Shown here piece after piece: positions 22,291 through 34,333 of a stretch of DNA of 64,000 nucleotides. Within the stretch, counting starts at the first letter, position 1, and each line of letters starts with the position of its first letter. The DNA lies in the NCBI GenBank assembly GCA_963693285.1, contig OY848931.1, positions 501,001 through 565,000 of the forward strand, in the 5' to 3' direction. A model generated the notes under the pieces. That model saw nothing but the letters and a program-made list of their open reading frames with translations. It ran no database searches and had not been told where the DNA came from. The DNA comes from Xestospongia muta (taxonomy: Eukaryota > Porifera > Demospongiae > Haplosclerida > Petrosiidae). A program made the position numbers and the translations under genes.

Positions 22291-23616
22291 ATGGAGTTTT
22301 CGATAGATTCTCTGGAAATTTGCGAAGAACTAAATAGTCTTTCAGTACATTCTGAAGATCAAGATGATCGGATGTCTTCAGGTGAGGCAACCACAATCTA
22401 AATAATTTCTCAATAATGCATTTGTTTACATTCTCTCGTGACCCAGTAAGTGTAAACATTTAAAGTGTTCAGTAATTACAATATTTGGATGTCTCGTGTG
22501 ACTCTTATTAACACTCCAAACAGCCGCCATATTACAACTATACTACAATCTAATTATATACAATAGTAATATTAAATTATACAAAAATAATTGTTATTAT
22601 TATGTACTTGCATGTTGGTTGCCATGGTAACCTGATCTGATATTTGATACAGGGCTCTACCAGTGTTACTGAATGGTTTTAATGGGATAGTAATTAAATT
22701 ATAGTAGAGGGTGTGTCTGTGGACTATTAATTCAGTAGATTCTAATAAAGATATATCTACAACCGACTTACTTACTATGAGTTGGTCATTTAACTGATGG
22801 AACAAAGTCATGAACGAATCATATTGTATTATCTGTAATACAATGAAGTTATTTAGGTAGTATTTGTATTATAGAAACATTGTCTTCGTGGGAAAAATGG
22901 ATGGTAGAAAAGACTCGTAAATACAGAGAACAAAGAAAACTAGCCTTAAAAGCAAAAGTGAGTCTGTAATCTAATATTTGTCATGTGATATTGTCACTAA
23001 ATCACATGACTGTTGTGTGATATTATAATTCAAGATTGAGGAAGAATGTTTGAAACGTGAGAAAAGAAGACAAATGAAGGAGAGAAAATGCAAGGCTGAG
23101 GCATGCCACAGACAATGGGTTACAGTTAAGAGTCACCAAATAAAGAAAGAAAGAGAAGAACAAAAAAGAAAGTTAGAGGAAGAAAGAATTTTAGCTGAAG
23201 AGGTATGTATTGTCCTTTAATCTTGTTTGGTATGTGTTGTGTAATGCTGAATAGAAACGAGCTGCTATAAAACAAAAAACTAAAGAAAATTTTAAAAAAT
23301 GGTGCAAATTAAAAGATCAAGAAAAAATATACAAGAAAGAAATGGAAGCCAAAGAAGAAGCATTAAAGGTGTGTGTAACATAAAAAGGAATATACTTTAT
23401 TTTGTTGTTTAGCTCAAGAAACAACTGGAGAGACAGCAACAAGCTGAAGAGGCTTATCATCATTGGTTACATCAGCAGAAAGAGAGAACATGTTGGTGGA
23501 GAAAGGATTCAGACTCAGTCTCAATACCACATACCTGGATTGGACCTCTGGATCAGGAGTGGGGGAATGAAAATCACTCTGTTTCAAATTTAAACAACAC
23601 TATTACAAAAACATAG
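22291..23616 (+). CDS. CCDC34: CCDC34-like coiled-coil protein
   Basis: Exons 22291-22381, 22875-22957, 23035-23202, 23255-23368 and 23413-23616, all with GT-AG borders and frames that join cleanly into 219 aa. After an acidic N-terminus the protein reads SSWEKWMVEKTRKYREQRK and continues as a long Lys/Glu/Arg-rich coiled coil. Repeated W-x2-W or WxxxK signatures (RQWVTVK, KKWCKLK, YHHWLHQQK) are the hallmark of CCDC34. The human protein is linked to centrosome and sperm flagellum function; a cilium or flagellum role here is inference. The C-terminal tail (WIGPLDQEW) is short compared with vertebrate forms. Confidence 0.82.
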
Positions 23617-23903
23617 ACAGTCATTTCTTTAGTTATCATACATTCAATCAAGAAAGCAAAAAATAAAAGACAACCTAATATACAACAACAACAACAACAA
23701 CAACAAGTTGATTAGCAAACAAAAAGTCCTTAAAGTACTTATTAATTAGTGGTGGCTGCCACTTGGTACCTCGCCAAGACTTGTCATATCCACATTATTA
23801 AATATCATGTATTTGATCCTAAGTAGAGAGAGTGGATATCATACATTGTAATTCAATAATGTAGAAGACATTGGGTGTTGTTAAACTAAATAATACTTTT
23901 GTC

Positions 23904-24394
23904 TTACTTGTTTGCTGAATTTGGAGGTCCATATGTATCTTTGATGGCTTGGTGGATGTTTTGAACAGCCCAGGAATCTTTTTGGCCACAAAAGTATTCT
24001 ATTAGCAGGACATGTTCAATAGTTTTAGCTGGTCCATCACTGTTGTCAGCATATCCCAGATAGACATTACCACCTGCATTGTTTTGGCCGTATAGGATAA
24101 CATTTTTGGTAATGCCTTTATTGCCAAGCTCCTGCAAACAAAACCAGATAAATGCAGATATTAGGGTCCATTTTGCAGCTCAACATCTCTTAATGCAAAA
24201 TTATTGCAGAGTATTATAGTTATAACTTATTATAGGCTAGTGTATATGGAATTATCACTTACTGTATCAATTGCTTCCTGAACTTTTTGGTAATCTCCTG
24301 CAAGGAGGTCACCAAAAGGACTGTATATCTTAACAACTATAAGATCTTGTTCCAAAGGTCTGTCTTTCTTTTTTATTTGCGATTGCTCCTCCAT
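23904..24394 (-). CDS. Orphan 119 aa soluble protein
   Basis: Two exons: 24394-24263 (44 codons, ending GATACA|GTAAGT) and 24131-23904 (76 codons, after TTTGCAG), phase 0, giving 119 aa. There is no signal peptide or membrane segment. Recognisable stretches are DLIVVKIYSPFGDLLAGDY, KNVILYGQNNAGGNVYLGY and GQKDSWAVQNIHQAI; the mix of hydrophobic strands and a C-terminal helix suggests a small alpha/beta fold. I do not recognise the family. It is head-to-head with the gene starting at 24503, with 108 bp between the ATGs, so the two probably share a promoter. Confidence 0.72.
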
Positions 24395-24502
24395 GATCTT
24401 CTACTCTGAATTCTTTCGGTAATTAATAGTGCGAGTTATTATCCTTTTATAGAGTCTACTATGCAAGCCACACCCTAGTCTAGTCAGTATTAGTGTAATA
24501 AC

Positions 24503-26445
24503 ATGGATAGGGATCCGGAAGTTGGTATAACTCTGTTAAGAGAAGATGGAATGCCTAATGATGATGAAGGTGATATTGACAGTAAGTGTGTTTCTTGAAC
24601 ATCCTAAGTTTATCTCCAATACATAATTATACCAAATTCTGTGTATATATACAGCTTCTTTTATGAAAGAGTGACTATCTCACACTGCAATATCATTGTC
24701 GACAATGATATTGCAGTGTGAGATAGTTACTTGTGTACACATATATTCAGTTATATAAGTTATATGGATAAACTATTGATTAGACATTAAGTGGTTAGTG
24801 GATTGTATCATATGTATTGAAAGCTTATTACAATGATATACTTTTTATTCTCTATAGCTCTTAATTATGTTAGGCTACACAGAGATAGTATGTAACTGTT
24901 TATATTACTGTACAAGTTATGTGTTCCACTAACTCGGCTGACATTTCTGTAAACCTGTTTTGCCAGCACGTGCATTTATTGGCAAACCTGTTTAGCCAGC
25001 ACATGTCTTTATTAGCAAACCAGTTTAAGTGTATTTATTGGCAAGTAGCACATACTTTTGGTCCAGGATAAATAATTGAGGTTTGATCTATTATATAGTA
25101 ATAGTAATAGTTATGATAGCTATTATTGAGTAAGCAGTTTCAGTTTGAACAGTCATAATTACAAAGTCTCAGAGACTAGCCCTACAATCTAAATTACTCC
25201 ACATTAGATCTTAATCAAGAACAAGAAGGACAGTGTGTTGAGATGACTATCATTGGTTGTGACAATACTGGAGAAAGTAACTAGCATGCACCAGTCTTAA
25301 GTATGTTAAATACTACACTGTCAATACCTAGAACATAAGCATATTGATGTTCACTTCTTACCACAATGTACACTAGTAAGAAGTAAATGTCACTCTTTAC
25401 TTTTGGCAGTGTATATTCTACATACTCTTATGTAAATATACTTTACTTAACATAAATTTATGAACATCATTTATGTATATGTATTTGCTTTCATTTATAA
25501 CACATATATTTGCTTGTCATGATAGGACAACCACCTAAAATCTGTTATCGATATTTGATAGTGATACATGTGGTACTTCTGTTGCTTTGCATCATATTTG
25601 CCATTACTCTCATTGTCTTGGCCTTTGTTCCAAAGGGACATGAAACTCAAGTCCTCGTATTTCAACCTGATACTGTCTTTATTCCTTTACCTCCCTCCTC
25701 TTCATTGTGGAAGGCAGTCTATCTAAAAACTAATGCCACTTGTAAGGGTACATTGTATCAGCTTCCATGTAACCAGCTGCAATACAGTTACAACCCTAAC
25801 TATTTACCTAGTCATCCTTATAGTAAATTTGACCACATATACTGTCTAAATAACACTGTTTTCACTTTCAATTTGAAAAATGGCTCTCCTCAAACCACTA
25901 TTGCAACAGAGCAGGTATGGGTCTTCACAGATTACTATCAGAAAATACGATATCGCAATAAAATGTCTAATGAAAAAGTGAATTGTAGTCAAAAACCAAA
26001 AGAAGCATTTTGTTGTGAACTGGCAAATGGGACAGCTAAAATTGTTATTAATAATCTTCCAAAGAATGTAGGACAATATTATTATGTCCTATATAATACT
26101 GTTTATGTTGATTTTATAATCAGTCGTTATTATTACAATAGCACTGATTACAGTGACTATAAAATAGGAGAAGTAAATGAACGTACTTCCTTTAAAGTTT
26201 CTCTTCGGGACAACTTTAAACCAGCAGATATTACAACACCAGATGTCTGTCTTCTATTTCAAGTTGAGTTATGTTCTCCATCTTACCAATATCACTATGT
26301 TTATGTCACACCAGAGAAACGTCAAGACCTCCTTATCTGGGTGGCCTCAATTTCTTTGCTCTTTCTACTGATAAGCATTATTTTATTTGTGATTCAAGTT
26401 ATAGTGTACTGTGTACGAAAGAAATTACAACAGCCAGACTTTTGA
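24503..26445 (+). CDS. Orphan two-TM protein with a glycosylated Cys-rich loop
   Basis: Exon 1 is 24503-24581 (MDRDPEVGITLLRED..., acidic cytoplasmic leader, phase 1) and exon 2 is 25526-26445; joined product 332 aa. The first membrane helix is at about 38-60 (VVLLLLCIIFAITLIVLAF) and the second near the C-terminus at about 295-320 (WVASISLLFLLISIILFVI), followed by a short basic tail. The roughly 230-residue loop between them has several N-x-S/T sites and paired cysteines (CKGTLYQLPC, CSQKPKEAFCCELANGT), as expected of an extracellular domain. No known family is recognised. The exon join is supported by the frame and by a conventional TCATGATAG acceptor. Confidence 0.72.
24674..24727. repeat. 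Perfect 54-bp palindrome in the intron
   Basis: Two 27-nt arms meet at GTCGAC (24698-24703) with no spacer and no mismatch. One mismatch outside the arms the symmetry resumes for two more bases. It lies about 90 bp after exon 1 of the two-TM gene. Confidence 0.97.
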
Positions 26446-26647
26446 AAAAATCAAACTTTTGCCTTTAGACATTGTCTTCAATATTTTATAATTGATTACA
26501 AAACATTCTTTTCTTCTCGCTCTGCATGATGTATTTTTATATAACAAGTTTAATGTATTGTAATTAATTCCTTTCATTATAAACATCATAAAAATATGAC
26601 AAATTCAGTCATAGATTACATTAATGATTATGACATCAATTCTCTTT

Positions 26648-26649
26648 TA

Positions 26650-26687
<38 letters not shown>
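26648..26687. repeat. (TAA)n microsatellite between convergent genes
   Basis: About thirteen TAA units between the 3' ends of the two-TM gene and UBE2M. Confidence 0.95.
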
Positions 26688-26728
26688 TATTATGCATATT
26701 GTAATGTAGCATATGGAAATGTAGGGGG

Positions 26729-28063
26729 CTATTTCAGACATCGTTCAAAATAGACTGACCCCACATATCCTCCTCTCATTGATTTTGCTACATTCTGTTC
26801 AAATAGTCTACGATTTTGTCTTAACACTTCTGCAGCATCTACAGAGAAAATAAGATGAGATAAATGATTATCTAGACAGCTTGATGGACAAATAGATAGA
26901 TGAATGGATGGATAGTTAAACCAGGTAAAACTTACCTTTATTTAGAGGATCATCAGGATTTGGTTCCTATCAAAAGAGATAACAATGATACAATGTGTAT
27001 TGAGTGACTTACCAAGAACAGGAACTGAAGACCATAGATAATAGAATTAACAGTCAAAACAGGTTTCCAATCTTCTCTATTAGTTAATAACTTTATGTTA
27101 ATAAGTACAGGAAGTGATGTAATACATACCTTAGGATGTTTAGACAAACATTTCCTTCTAAGTCAATATTAGGATGATATACCTAATGGGTAATAATAAA
27201 GGTACAGGGAAATGAATAAAAGGAACAAAAGGAACAAATGGATAAGAACATTGTCTAAAAAATATATGGATCGAGCTATTGGATAAAGAATGAACACACA
27301 ACTTAAACAATAGACAAGCCATTTAGACTTGACTAACCTGAGTATCGCATTTCACTTTAGGAGGTTCGTGAGGATAAGCCTGACCAATCTACAGTATATA
27401 ATATCAGTTAGTAATCCATTCAATTTGTAAACACCATATCATTAGACATCATAACATATTGTTAGACTACTCCATAAACACTACTAATGTCCATTGTAAT
27501 ACCTCATCAAAGGAATGCCTACATAACTCATATTAGTACTATAGTACAGCTGCTGACAAAAACACAACAATGACAAAGTCAAAACAAAATGTATTATCAA
27601 AATACTACATCATGTGGGTTCATGCTGTGAGTGGAGTAAGCTCTTTGTCTGGAAGCTAATATATGATTATGTATGTGTGTGCTTACATCAGCATAATACA
27701 TTTATGACAAAAAAACTTACCTTAAAACTAAATACAAATCGACCGTTTCTATAGAAGCCCTGAATTAGTAATAGATAAAAACAGATCAAATTTAGTTATG
27801 CTGTAATTAAAGGGGCAACGTACTTCGTCAGGGGTGATCACTAGTTTAAAGTTTAAAAGGTCATTTGGATCAGGAAAATCCATCTGACATGTCTTTGGAA
27901 GATTGAGTTCCGCTAAATCTATAACAAAAACACAATAAATTTACAATATTAAAAGAGATGACACACCTTTTTGAACTCTTAGAAAAGCAGCTGTTGATTT
28001 TTGAGAGGACTGCTGTGAGACTCCGTCTTTACCTTGTTGCCTTAAGGAGAAGAGTTTGATCAT
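26729..28063 (-). CDS. UBE2M: NEDD8-conjugating enzyme UBE2M (UBC12)
   Basis: E2 enzyme that passes NEDD8 from the NAE1-UBA3 E1 to cullins, activating cullin-RING ligases. Exons (minus): 28063-27967, 27918-27824, 27759-27721, 27388-27338, 27182-27130, 27076-27013, 26966-26936 and 26838-26729. These total exactly 540 nt, or 179 aa, against 183 in human. The N-terminus [10 protein letters not shown] is the UBC12-specific docking peptide for the E1. The core includes [40 protein letters not shown] with the catalytic Cys, and the C-terminal [16 protein letters not shown]. All key parts are present. It is head-to-head with the GTPase gene, 202 bp between the start codons. Confidence 0.96.
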
Positions 28064-28265
28064 AATGGTTGGACTTGTACAAGTACAGTAAGAGACAACA
28101 GGCTTGAACTATTTTAGTGAATTACAAATTTTCTCTGTGCTTGTAGGTGATCTTGTATTATTAAAATTGATACGGTCAGAATGACTCAGCTGTTTGCTGA
28201 GTCAGCACTTTAGTTCGGAGGTGTGGCTATCTATACTGACTCAATGATTCTCTCTCCCCCTCACA

Positions 28266-29021
28266 ATGGCAGCGGTAGCAGGACACAGATGTAAAGTCAT
28301 TGTAATTGGAGATTCAGGTGTTGGAAAGACAACATTATTTCACCGAATATTGTTTGGTAGTTATATTGACACGACATCAAACTATCGATCTACAACAGGT
28401 TTAGATTGCTTTGAAAAGTCATATAATGTCCTAGGAGACATACTTAGGGTGAGACAAAAACTAAATACATGCATAGCATATAATGTACCTATATATTACC
28501 TATCTAGTAGTTTCAATTGACATTTATTATACATTATGAGGGTGTATGTAACTTAATACTTGGTACCCTAGGTTGAGTTGCATGATAGTCAAGGTAGAGA
28601 ACATTTCCAGACCCACAACTTCTCTAACTTATATCGAAGCAGCAATGCAGTACTATTAGTCTACAGTTTGGATGACATGACATCCTTTGATAATCTTCAA
28701 ACTTGGATCAAAGAATGTCAAGACAATATATGGGGTTATTCTGGACACCAACTGGTTTGGGCAGTTGTAGGTAACAAGTCTGACCTGTCTTACCAGGTAT
28801 CAAGCGAGAGTGTAGATGAATTACTTCTAGAGATCAACTCTACATTATCGTTTGAAGTTTCTGCAAAGACTGGTGTCAATGTAGAGAGTATGTTCAACAA
28901 AGTTTTAGAGGTAACTCATGATAGACAACTTAGAAGCAAGACCCCTAGAAAGAATAGCATTAAAATTGAATCAACAGACATTACTTTGACAAGTGAAACA
29001 AAATCATGTTATTGTAGATAA
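28266..29021 (+). CDS. Ras/Rab-like small GTPase with Arg in the G3 loop
   Basis: Two exons, 28266-28448 and 28572-29021, giving 210 aa. G1 is GDSGVGKTT (about 15-23), G3 reads HDSQGRE, G4 is GNKSD and G5 is SAK. The C-terminus is a basic linker ending SCYCR, a likely double-Cys (CxC-type) prenylation site as in Rab proteins. The residue corresponding to Ras Gln61 in DxxGQE is Arg. In Ras, Q61R blocks GTP hydrolysis, so this protein may be slow or constitutively GTP-bound; that is inference. The second half of the switch regions departs enough from known Rabs that I assign no subfamily. Confidence 0.85.
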
Positions 29022-29293
29022 CAAATATTTCAAACTACAGTGTGAAATGAATATTTTTAATAAATGATTGTTATATCTAGAATATTTATAGAATTTTGCA
29101 TTGATATAAATTAGCTCGCTGCTTGTTTTTGTGAAACTATTTACACATGCATTGATTGCAATGAAAGTATAAATTGTAATAAAATTATTTTTTTATGTAA
29201 TATAATTTATTGTGCAAAACAAGTGTAAACATATAGAGATGTGAGTGCAGTGTATTAAGACAGAAAATAAATAAGTTGAGTAGATATAGTGTA

Positions 29294-31185
29294 TCACACA
29301 CATTGTGCAACATGATCGACCAATAACATAGAAAGCTGCACTAAACAGTTAAGTGAGACTTGAAACTCTTCACGAACATCGTCATAATCTGTCAATAAAA
29401 TGTTAAGACGCATCATTTTAAAGACAGTCCCTGTACCTGAGTCATCACCAATGTCATCTTCATCAAACAGAGATGTGAGGTAGATATGCCAATGTTGAAG
29501 TAGATATGAAGAGAACGATTGTTTTTCTTTTTTATCTGGTATCATAGCAATAACATATTGTAACAGTATTATATACCACCTATGAAACAATTCAGTTAAC
29601 ATTATTACTAGGTTCTTGCTTACTTAAGTTTGTCAGAGTTTCTTTTATCTTTGTCTTCTTTTACACAAGAGTGTGCCAGATAGTAAGCCATTATACTAAG
29701 CTCTTCAATACGACCATTGATAGCTCTGTTTCCTAATATAGCTTGGCAAACTTCAGTCCCAGAGTGCATGAGGAGAAAAGCAACTTGACCAAGACACCAA
29801 CCACATGGAGTAGCTATAAACTGTACTGTCAATTGTATTGGGTACATTATTGATCTTACTTGTGAGTTCATCAAATATTGAAATAATGGAGTCCATATTC
29901 CATTCTGTTCTATTAGTTAATAATACTCGTAAAGCTCTAGCTAGTTCACTTAAATCATTGCCTTCAATTGATGCTGATGTTTGGCTATGAGTTGGACTAG
30001 TGCAACCACAGATATTAGACCAATAGAGAAAACCTGAGGAAACCCCTTACTTACAGAGACTTAATGATATTTTATATTATATACCTGCTCTATTAGTTGG
30101 TCCTGTCAGAATGAACAATAATCTAGCTTGATGTGTAATTGGATGTTGTTTTAAAATCTGACTCATCCAAAAACTATACTCTTCATCAGAGGTACAAGGA
30201 TCCAACAAAAGGTTACGTAACATTTGTCTCAAATTCCATTCACTCCATGGTAAGGCACCAGGAGAGAATCGAAGAATACGAGATACCTTTAAAGAGATAG
30301 TAATTTATATAACAAGATTGAACCATACCTTTTGTTCGAGTTTAGTGAGTCTTTCCACTAGACAATATGCTCTTAGTTTGTCATATTCACACCAGTTTCT
30401 AATATACTGAGAGAACAGTTTACCAAGGCACTTGTAGCCCATTACATTGGCTGATCTGCTAGTGCATTCATGTGTAGGTTGTAACTAAACAAGCAGTAAG
30501 TATATTAACATGTATTATAAATAAATATAAATTGTAATACCTTCTCTAAGAAATGTGATGCTATCCTTAGACGACGAGTAAGACTTTGTAATGTTGTCAC
30601 TTTTCTGAACAATATTCCTATTATAGAAATTAAACTTTTGTTCTGCAATATTACAAGGTTATTATTACCTGCATCATCAAAAGCACATATATTAAATTCA
30701 AGTTCATCTAATTTATGTTCTAATGGTGGTAGTGTGATTGGTAGGATGTGTTTCAGACCATGTCCACTCATAAGGTAATTTAAAACACTGTTGTTGAGAT
30801 CTCTAGAAACTGTAGACATAACTGCTAGAGTGTCTTTATCAAGTAAATGGAAGATCATATGGAGTAGTTCTACTGGTAGAATTTTTAACCATCCCATGCT
30901 GTGGTCAGGGTCAGTAACAAGAGTAGTTAGCCACTCACCATTACCAAGCTGTGGTTTGACTACAATTTGTTTTACTGGTGCAGTCAGAAATAGTTTGCGT
31001 TTTGCATTTAAATTTCGAAGTGATGTTCTTGGAATCGACAGTCTACGTTTTTTATGGTTTGGTGCTCCCAGTGGTATATTAGGTGCTACATTCTCATCTG
31101 GTGTTTCCATTTCTATGGCTGACCTCTTCTTTCGAGTAAACCAAGATGTTAAGGTGGAACGAAAACTTGATGCCATTGATAACAT
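29294..31185 (-). CDS. FBXO47: F-box protein FBXO47-like
   Basis: Substrate receptor for an SCF ubiquitin ligase; in vertebrates FBXO47 is needed in meiosis. Exon 1 (31185-30541) has a basic, NLS-like N-terminus (NHKKRRLSIPR), then an F-box at about 112-155 (LKILPVELLHMIFHLLDKDT). Later exons give ANVMGYKCLGKLF, WMSQILKQHPITHQARLLFI, MDSIISIFDELT, GTEVCQAILGNRAINGRIEE and a C-terminal helical part to 29294, following the vertebrate order throughout. The start could be Met 31185 or Met 31176. It is head-to-head with FANCE, about 250 bp between starts. Confidence 0.85.
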
Positions 31186-31435
31186 ATTGCAATATACTAG
31201 AGATCTTTGAAACAATTTGTGGAGAGAAACTTGCAACAGCCCTGATTTGCAGTGATTGCAATAATGCTCCTGTCCTCACGTAATGCGACCATGGTAACCA
31301 GCGCCTGAAAAATAAATAAATCTAAACACTGTGGCGGATTCCTTCTTAAAGACAACAGCTGTAATAACAAGCCCACCCACGCAATTATACAGACACACAA
31401 CCCACGCGGGTTAATTAACCCTTTGTGCACACAAG

Positions 31436-33581
31436 ATGGCTGCAGATTCTCCTTTTCTTGATAGACTACTTTCTCTACTAGAGAAGCCAAATAGTGTGGA
31501 CATAGCCGAGAGAATGGTTAAGAGCTGGGCTAGTAATAAACGGATAGTCAGTATGAAACCACTTGTGAATATGTCATGTCCATGTGCTATGTTAAGATGG
31601 TACTGGCGACCTCCACTTTGTAAAGAATTTCATTGGAACTGTATTTTACATTATCTTACATTGCTGACTATTAAAATACATAACAATGAATCTATTTTGT
31701 AAGTATGCTAATGACAATATATATATATATATCTCTATAATGATCATCTTTAGATGTCCTAGATTTTCTCTGCTATCCAAAACTGCTCAAATAAATTTTC
31801 TGACTTTACTTACTCGAACACAGAGCTCTATACCAACATGTGATCTGCGGCAATTTATAGACAAAATAAAAGATTATATTGAAGAGGATAATTGGACAGG
31901 TTATCTAGTGAGACGGTTACTGTTGCCTCCCGATCAAAATAACTACTGTCAAACTTCCTCAAGACCTTCCTTTGTTGGTTCTTTTGCTAACAAAACAGAA
32001 ATTCAAACAGCACTAAGTTGGAAAACTCTTCAACATATTACTGATATTTGTTCTGCAAATGGCTCTCAGTCATCAGTTCAAATTAAACCAATCAGTTTGA
32101 ATGTGTTTGGAGGAAGTTTGACTTTGACAAATAGAAAAAGGAAATTTGAGGAAGAACAAGGAGGTCATCATTACAGAATGAATATACTAAAAGGAAAGAT
32201 GATATTATTACTTTCAATTATAGGTTCTGAAGAGAAACGTATAAAAAGAGAAATATCTGAAGAGCCATCCTCTAACAGCAAAGTGTCATCTCCAATTGAG
32301 GTAGCTCAACCTATTGACGATCAATCATTACAAGATATTGAAGTTTCTGAAGCAATCAAGGTATTTTATAGTATGGAGGGAGATCTATATCTTATGAATA
32401 GTCATTTAGTCTGTTATGATAGCTGTAAAGAAAACATGGAATAAAGGACAAGTTAGTTATTATAATATTATAATACAACATAGTACTCTTTTCCTAATGT
32501 AGACTGCCAAATTAGCTGATTTTTTTGTTATTTCTAGCTTACCTTCAAAACAAGTAAGAGCATTGTATAAGAAGTGTATATGTTATTGATACATTTCATA
32601 GTTTCAGTATTGCTTGTCACAGTTAACCCATGAAGACAGTCCGGATACCTGTACAGATACTAAACTAATAGCTATAATCCACAATGTAAGCTCATTATAA
32701 AGACACTGCAGTTAATACTAGTGTCTCTTTTAGATAACTCAATCAGATTTGGACTTAAGTTATTATTACCAGACACTTTGTCTTCAACAACTACTTACTC
32801 CACATGTAAGATGTTAAAAGATACAACACAATGAAAGATATGTCTAGCTCATAGCATTAAAGAGACCAGTATCAAGAATTCTGTTATCTAACTTGAAAAC
32901 ATTACTGAAGAAATATCCTATAGCTGCTATTGATAACTGGCTTTATCCTCAATTGCTAAGCCCTTTATTTAGTAGGTCACGTGAGCTTGTATTTATTATC
33001 AATATATCTCATTATAGATACTTCTCATAGCGACATGATTTGTAAACTGCTAAGAGACGCACTAACTGACGATCAAAGAAATCATCTTTGGAAGTAAAAT
33101 CCACCAAATCAATCATAATAGTTTATTCCTTATTAGGAAGTTGATTTGTACACATGAAAACTTAGAAAGTGGTATGTAATAGACCTTTCCTGAACAGTAA
33201 TTTATTTTGATTTACTCACAGTGCCTTATATTTGGAATGATCATGTTTTAACTGTACTACAACAAATCATTAATAAAGTATATTTATAGTTTCATGACAG
33301 TTACTCTCATCTTATACCTATCAGGGTGTTAACATGGACAGTTTTACCACTATTAATTTGGTGCAGTCTTTGCAGCATAACGCTGGGTATCATGTGACTA
33401 CACTCAAGTTTGCTAAATTCTTACATACTCTTTTAACAAAACACAATCTTCAAGTAAGTGAACAGAGTATTAAATTATTATTTTTATCCTTTAATAGTTA
33501 GATGATCATATACATGTATTAACTGCTATAATAGAAGGCAATAAAACAGCTTTCAAAACCAAGCTCCTTGCTCTTATCTAG
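31436..33581 (+). CDS. FANCE: Fanconi anaemia core complex subunit FANCE
   Basis: Links the Fanconi core complex to FANCD2 for mono-ubiquitination at interstrand cross-links. About a dozen exons with many very short introns. Exon 1 is 31436-31698 and exon 2 begins at 31754. N-terminal helical repeats (CPRFSLLSKTAQINFLTLL) are followed by a basic, acidic-patched linker (RKRKFEEEQ, EEKRIKREISEE). The C-terminal FANCD2-binding repeats are spread over small exons (ALKRPVSRILLSNLKTLLKK, WNDHVLTVLQQIINK, GYHVTTLKFAKFLHTLLTK) and end EGNKTAFKTKLLALI. Each block falls in the same order as in human FANCE. Similarity is modest but collinear over the whole length. Confidence 0.82.
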
Positions 33582-33724
33582 AATACAGTCAAAATATATC
33601 ATTTTGTCTTTGCTTCTTGCATTCCTCAAATATTACAGGTTCACTGGTTATTAATAATTACTTTAATAATGTAAGATAAAAACGTAAAAACATCACACAA
33701 AAATGCAAAAAATCACAAAAATTT

Positions 33725-34186
33725 TTAGTTGTCAAGATAAACATATGATTTACTGAGTGTCATTGTTATCCCTTCATTTGTTTTAAGTGGTTTCCCTCGC
33801 ATACCACGATGGTTCTTGATCAATTCTCGTACACTGCCATACCCCACAACTCCTGGTCCATCATCTCCAAGGATATAACGGTTGTCACTTGGACGACGAC
33901 TGATTTTCCACCGGTAGAATTTATTGTTGTTAATGACTAACAAAATATACTGGCCTCTTTTGCGAGGATTATCGTATACGATGTAAGAACCATTGTTATT
34001 ACCTGATCCAACTCTCAACCGTCTCTCAGCCTCCTCATCAGAAATGCTTGCATGATACCACTTTTTGTCATTGGGTGCTCCTTCAATGTTCTTGGAGTTT
34101 TGAAATTCTGGCTCTTTAGATTTCAGTAGAGGTCTGATACCATCCTCATCTGTTAATTCGCATGATTCAGAGAAACAAGATCCCAT
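33725..34186 (-). CDS. Lone SH2 protein with lipidated N-terminus and degenerate pTyr pocket
   Basis: Single-exon 153 aa protein. It begins MGSCFSES: Gly2 fits N-myristoylation and Cys4 palmitoylation, as in Src-family kinases, so membrane attachment is likely. An SH2 domain spans about 43-150 (WYHASISDEEAERRL, YRWKISRR, GSVRELIKNHRG). The central FLVR strand reads SYIVYDN, so the invariant Arg that holds phosphotyrosine is Tyr. The alpha-A Arg is also replaced by an acidic residue. Normal phosphotyrosine binding is therefore doubtful. No kinase or SH3 domain is attached. It is head-to-head with KU70, 147 bp between ATGs. The function is probably adaptor-like or pseudo-SH2. Confidence 0.85.
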   Translation of the reverse strand: MGSCFSESCELTDEDGIRPLLKSKEPEFQNSKNIEGAPNDKKWYHASISDEEAERRLRVGSGNNNGSYIVYDNPRKRGQYILLVINNNKFYRWKISRRPSDNRYILGDDGPGVVGYGSVRELIKNHRGMRGKPLKTNEGITMTLSKSYVYLDN

Positions 34187-34333
34187 ATCGACTCAGTCAG
34201 GAGTTAGCGTCAAATTTGCATAATGCAGCTCCACCCATCTGTAATTATTTGCGCATGTGCAATTTTCCCAGTCAATTAGGCGGGTTTTTCAAAACAAGAA
34301 TTAAGTTGACTCTTTTTCTCTACATTTGGTAAT

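Noticed and set aside
26700..28063. UBE2F rather than UBE2M
   Set aside because: The N-terminal [10 protein letters not shown] and the C-terminal FERCLK are typical of UBE2M/UBC12.
31686..32444. Independent 252 aa gene
   Set aside because: The frame is FANCE exon 2 and beyond with part of an intron read through; it begins inside intron 1.
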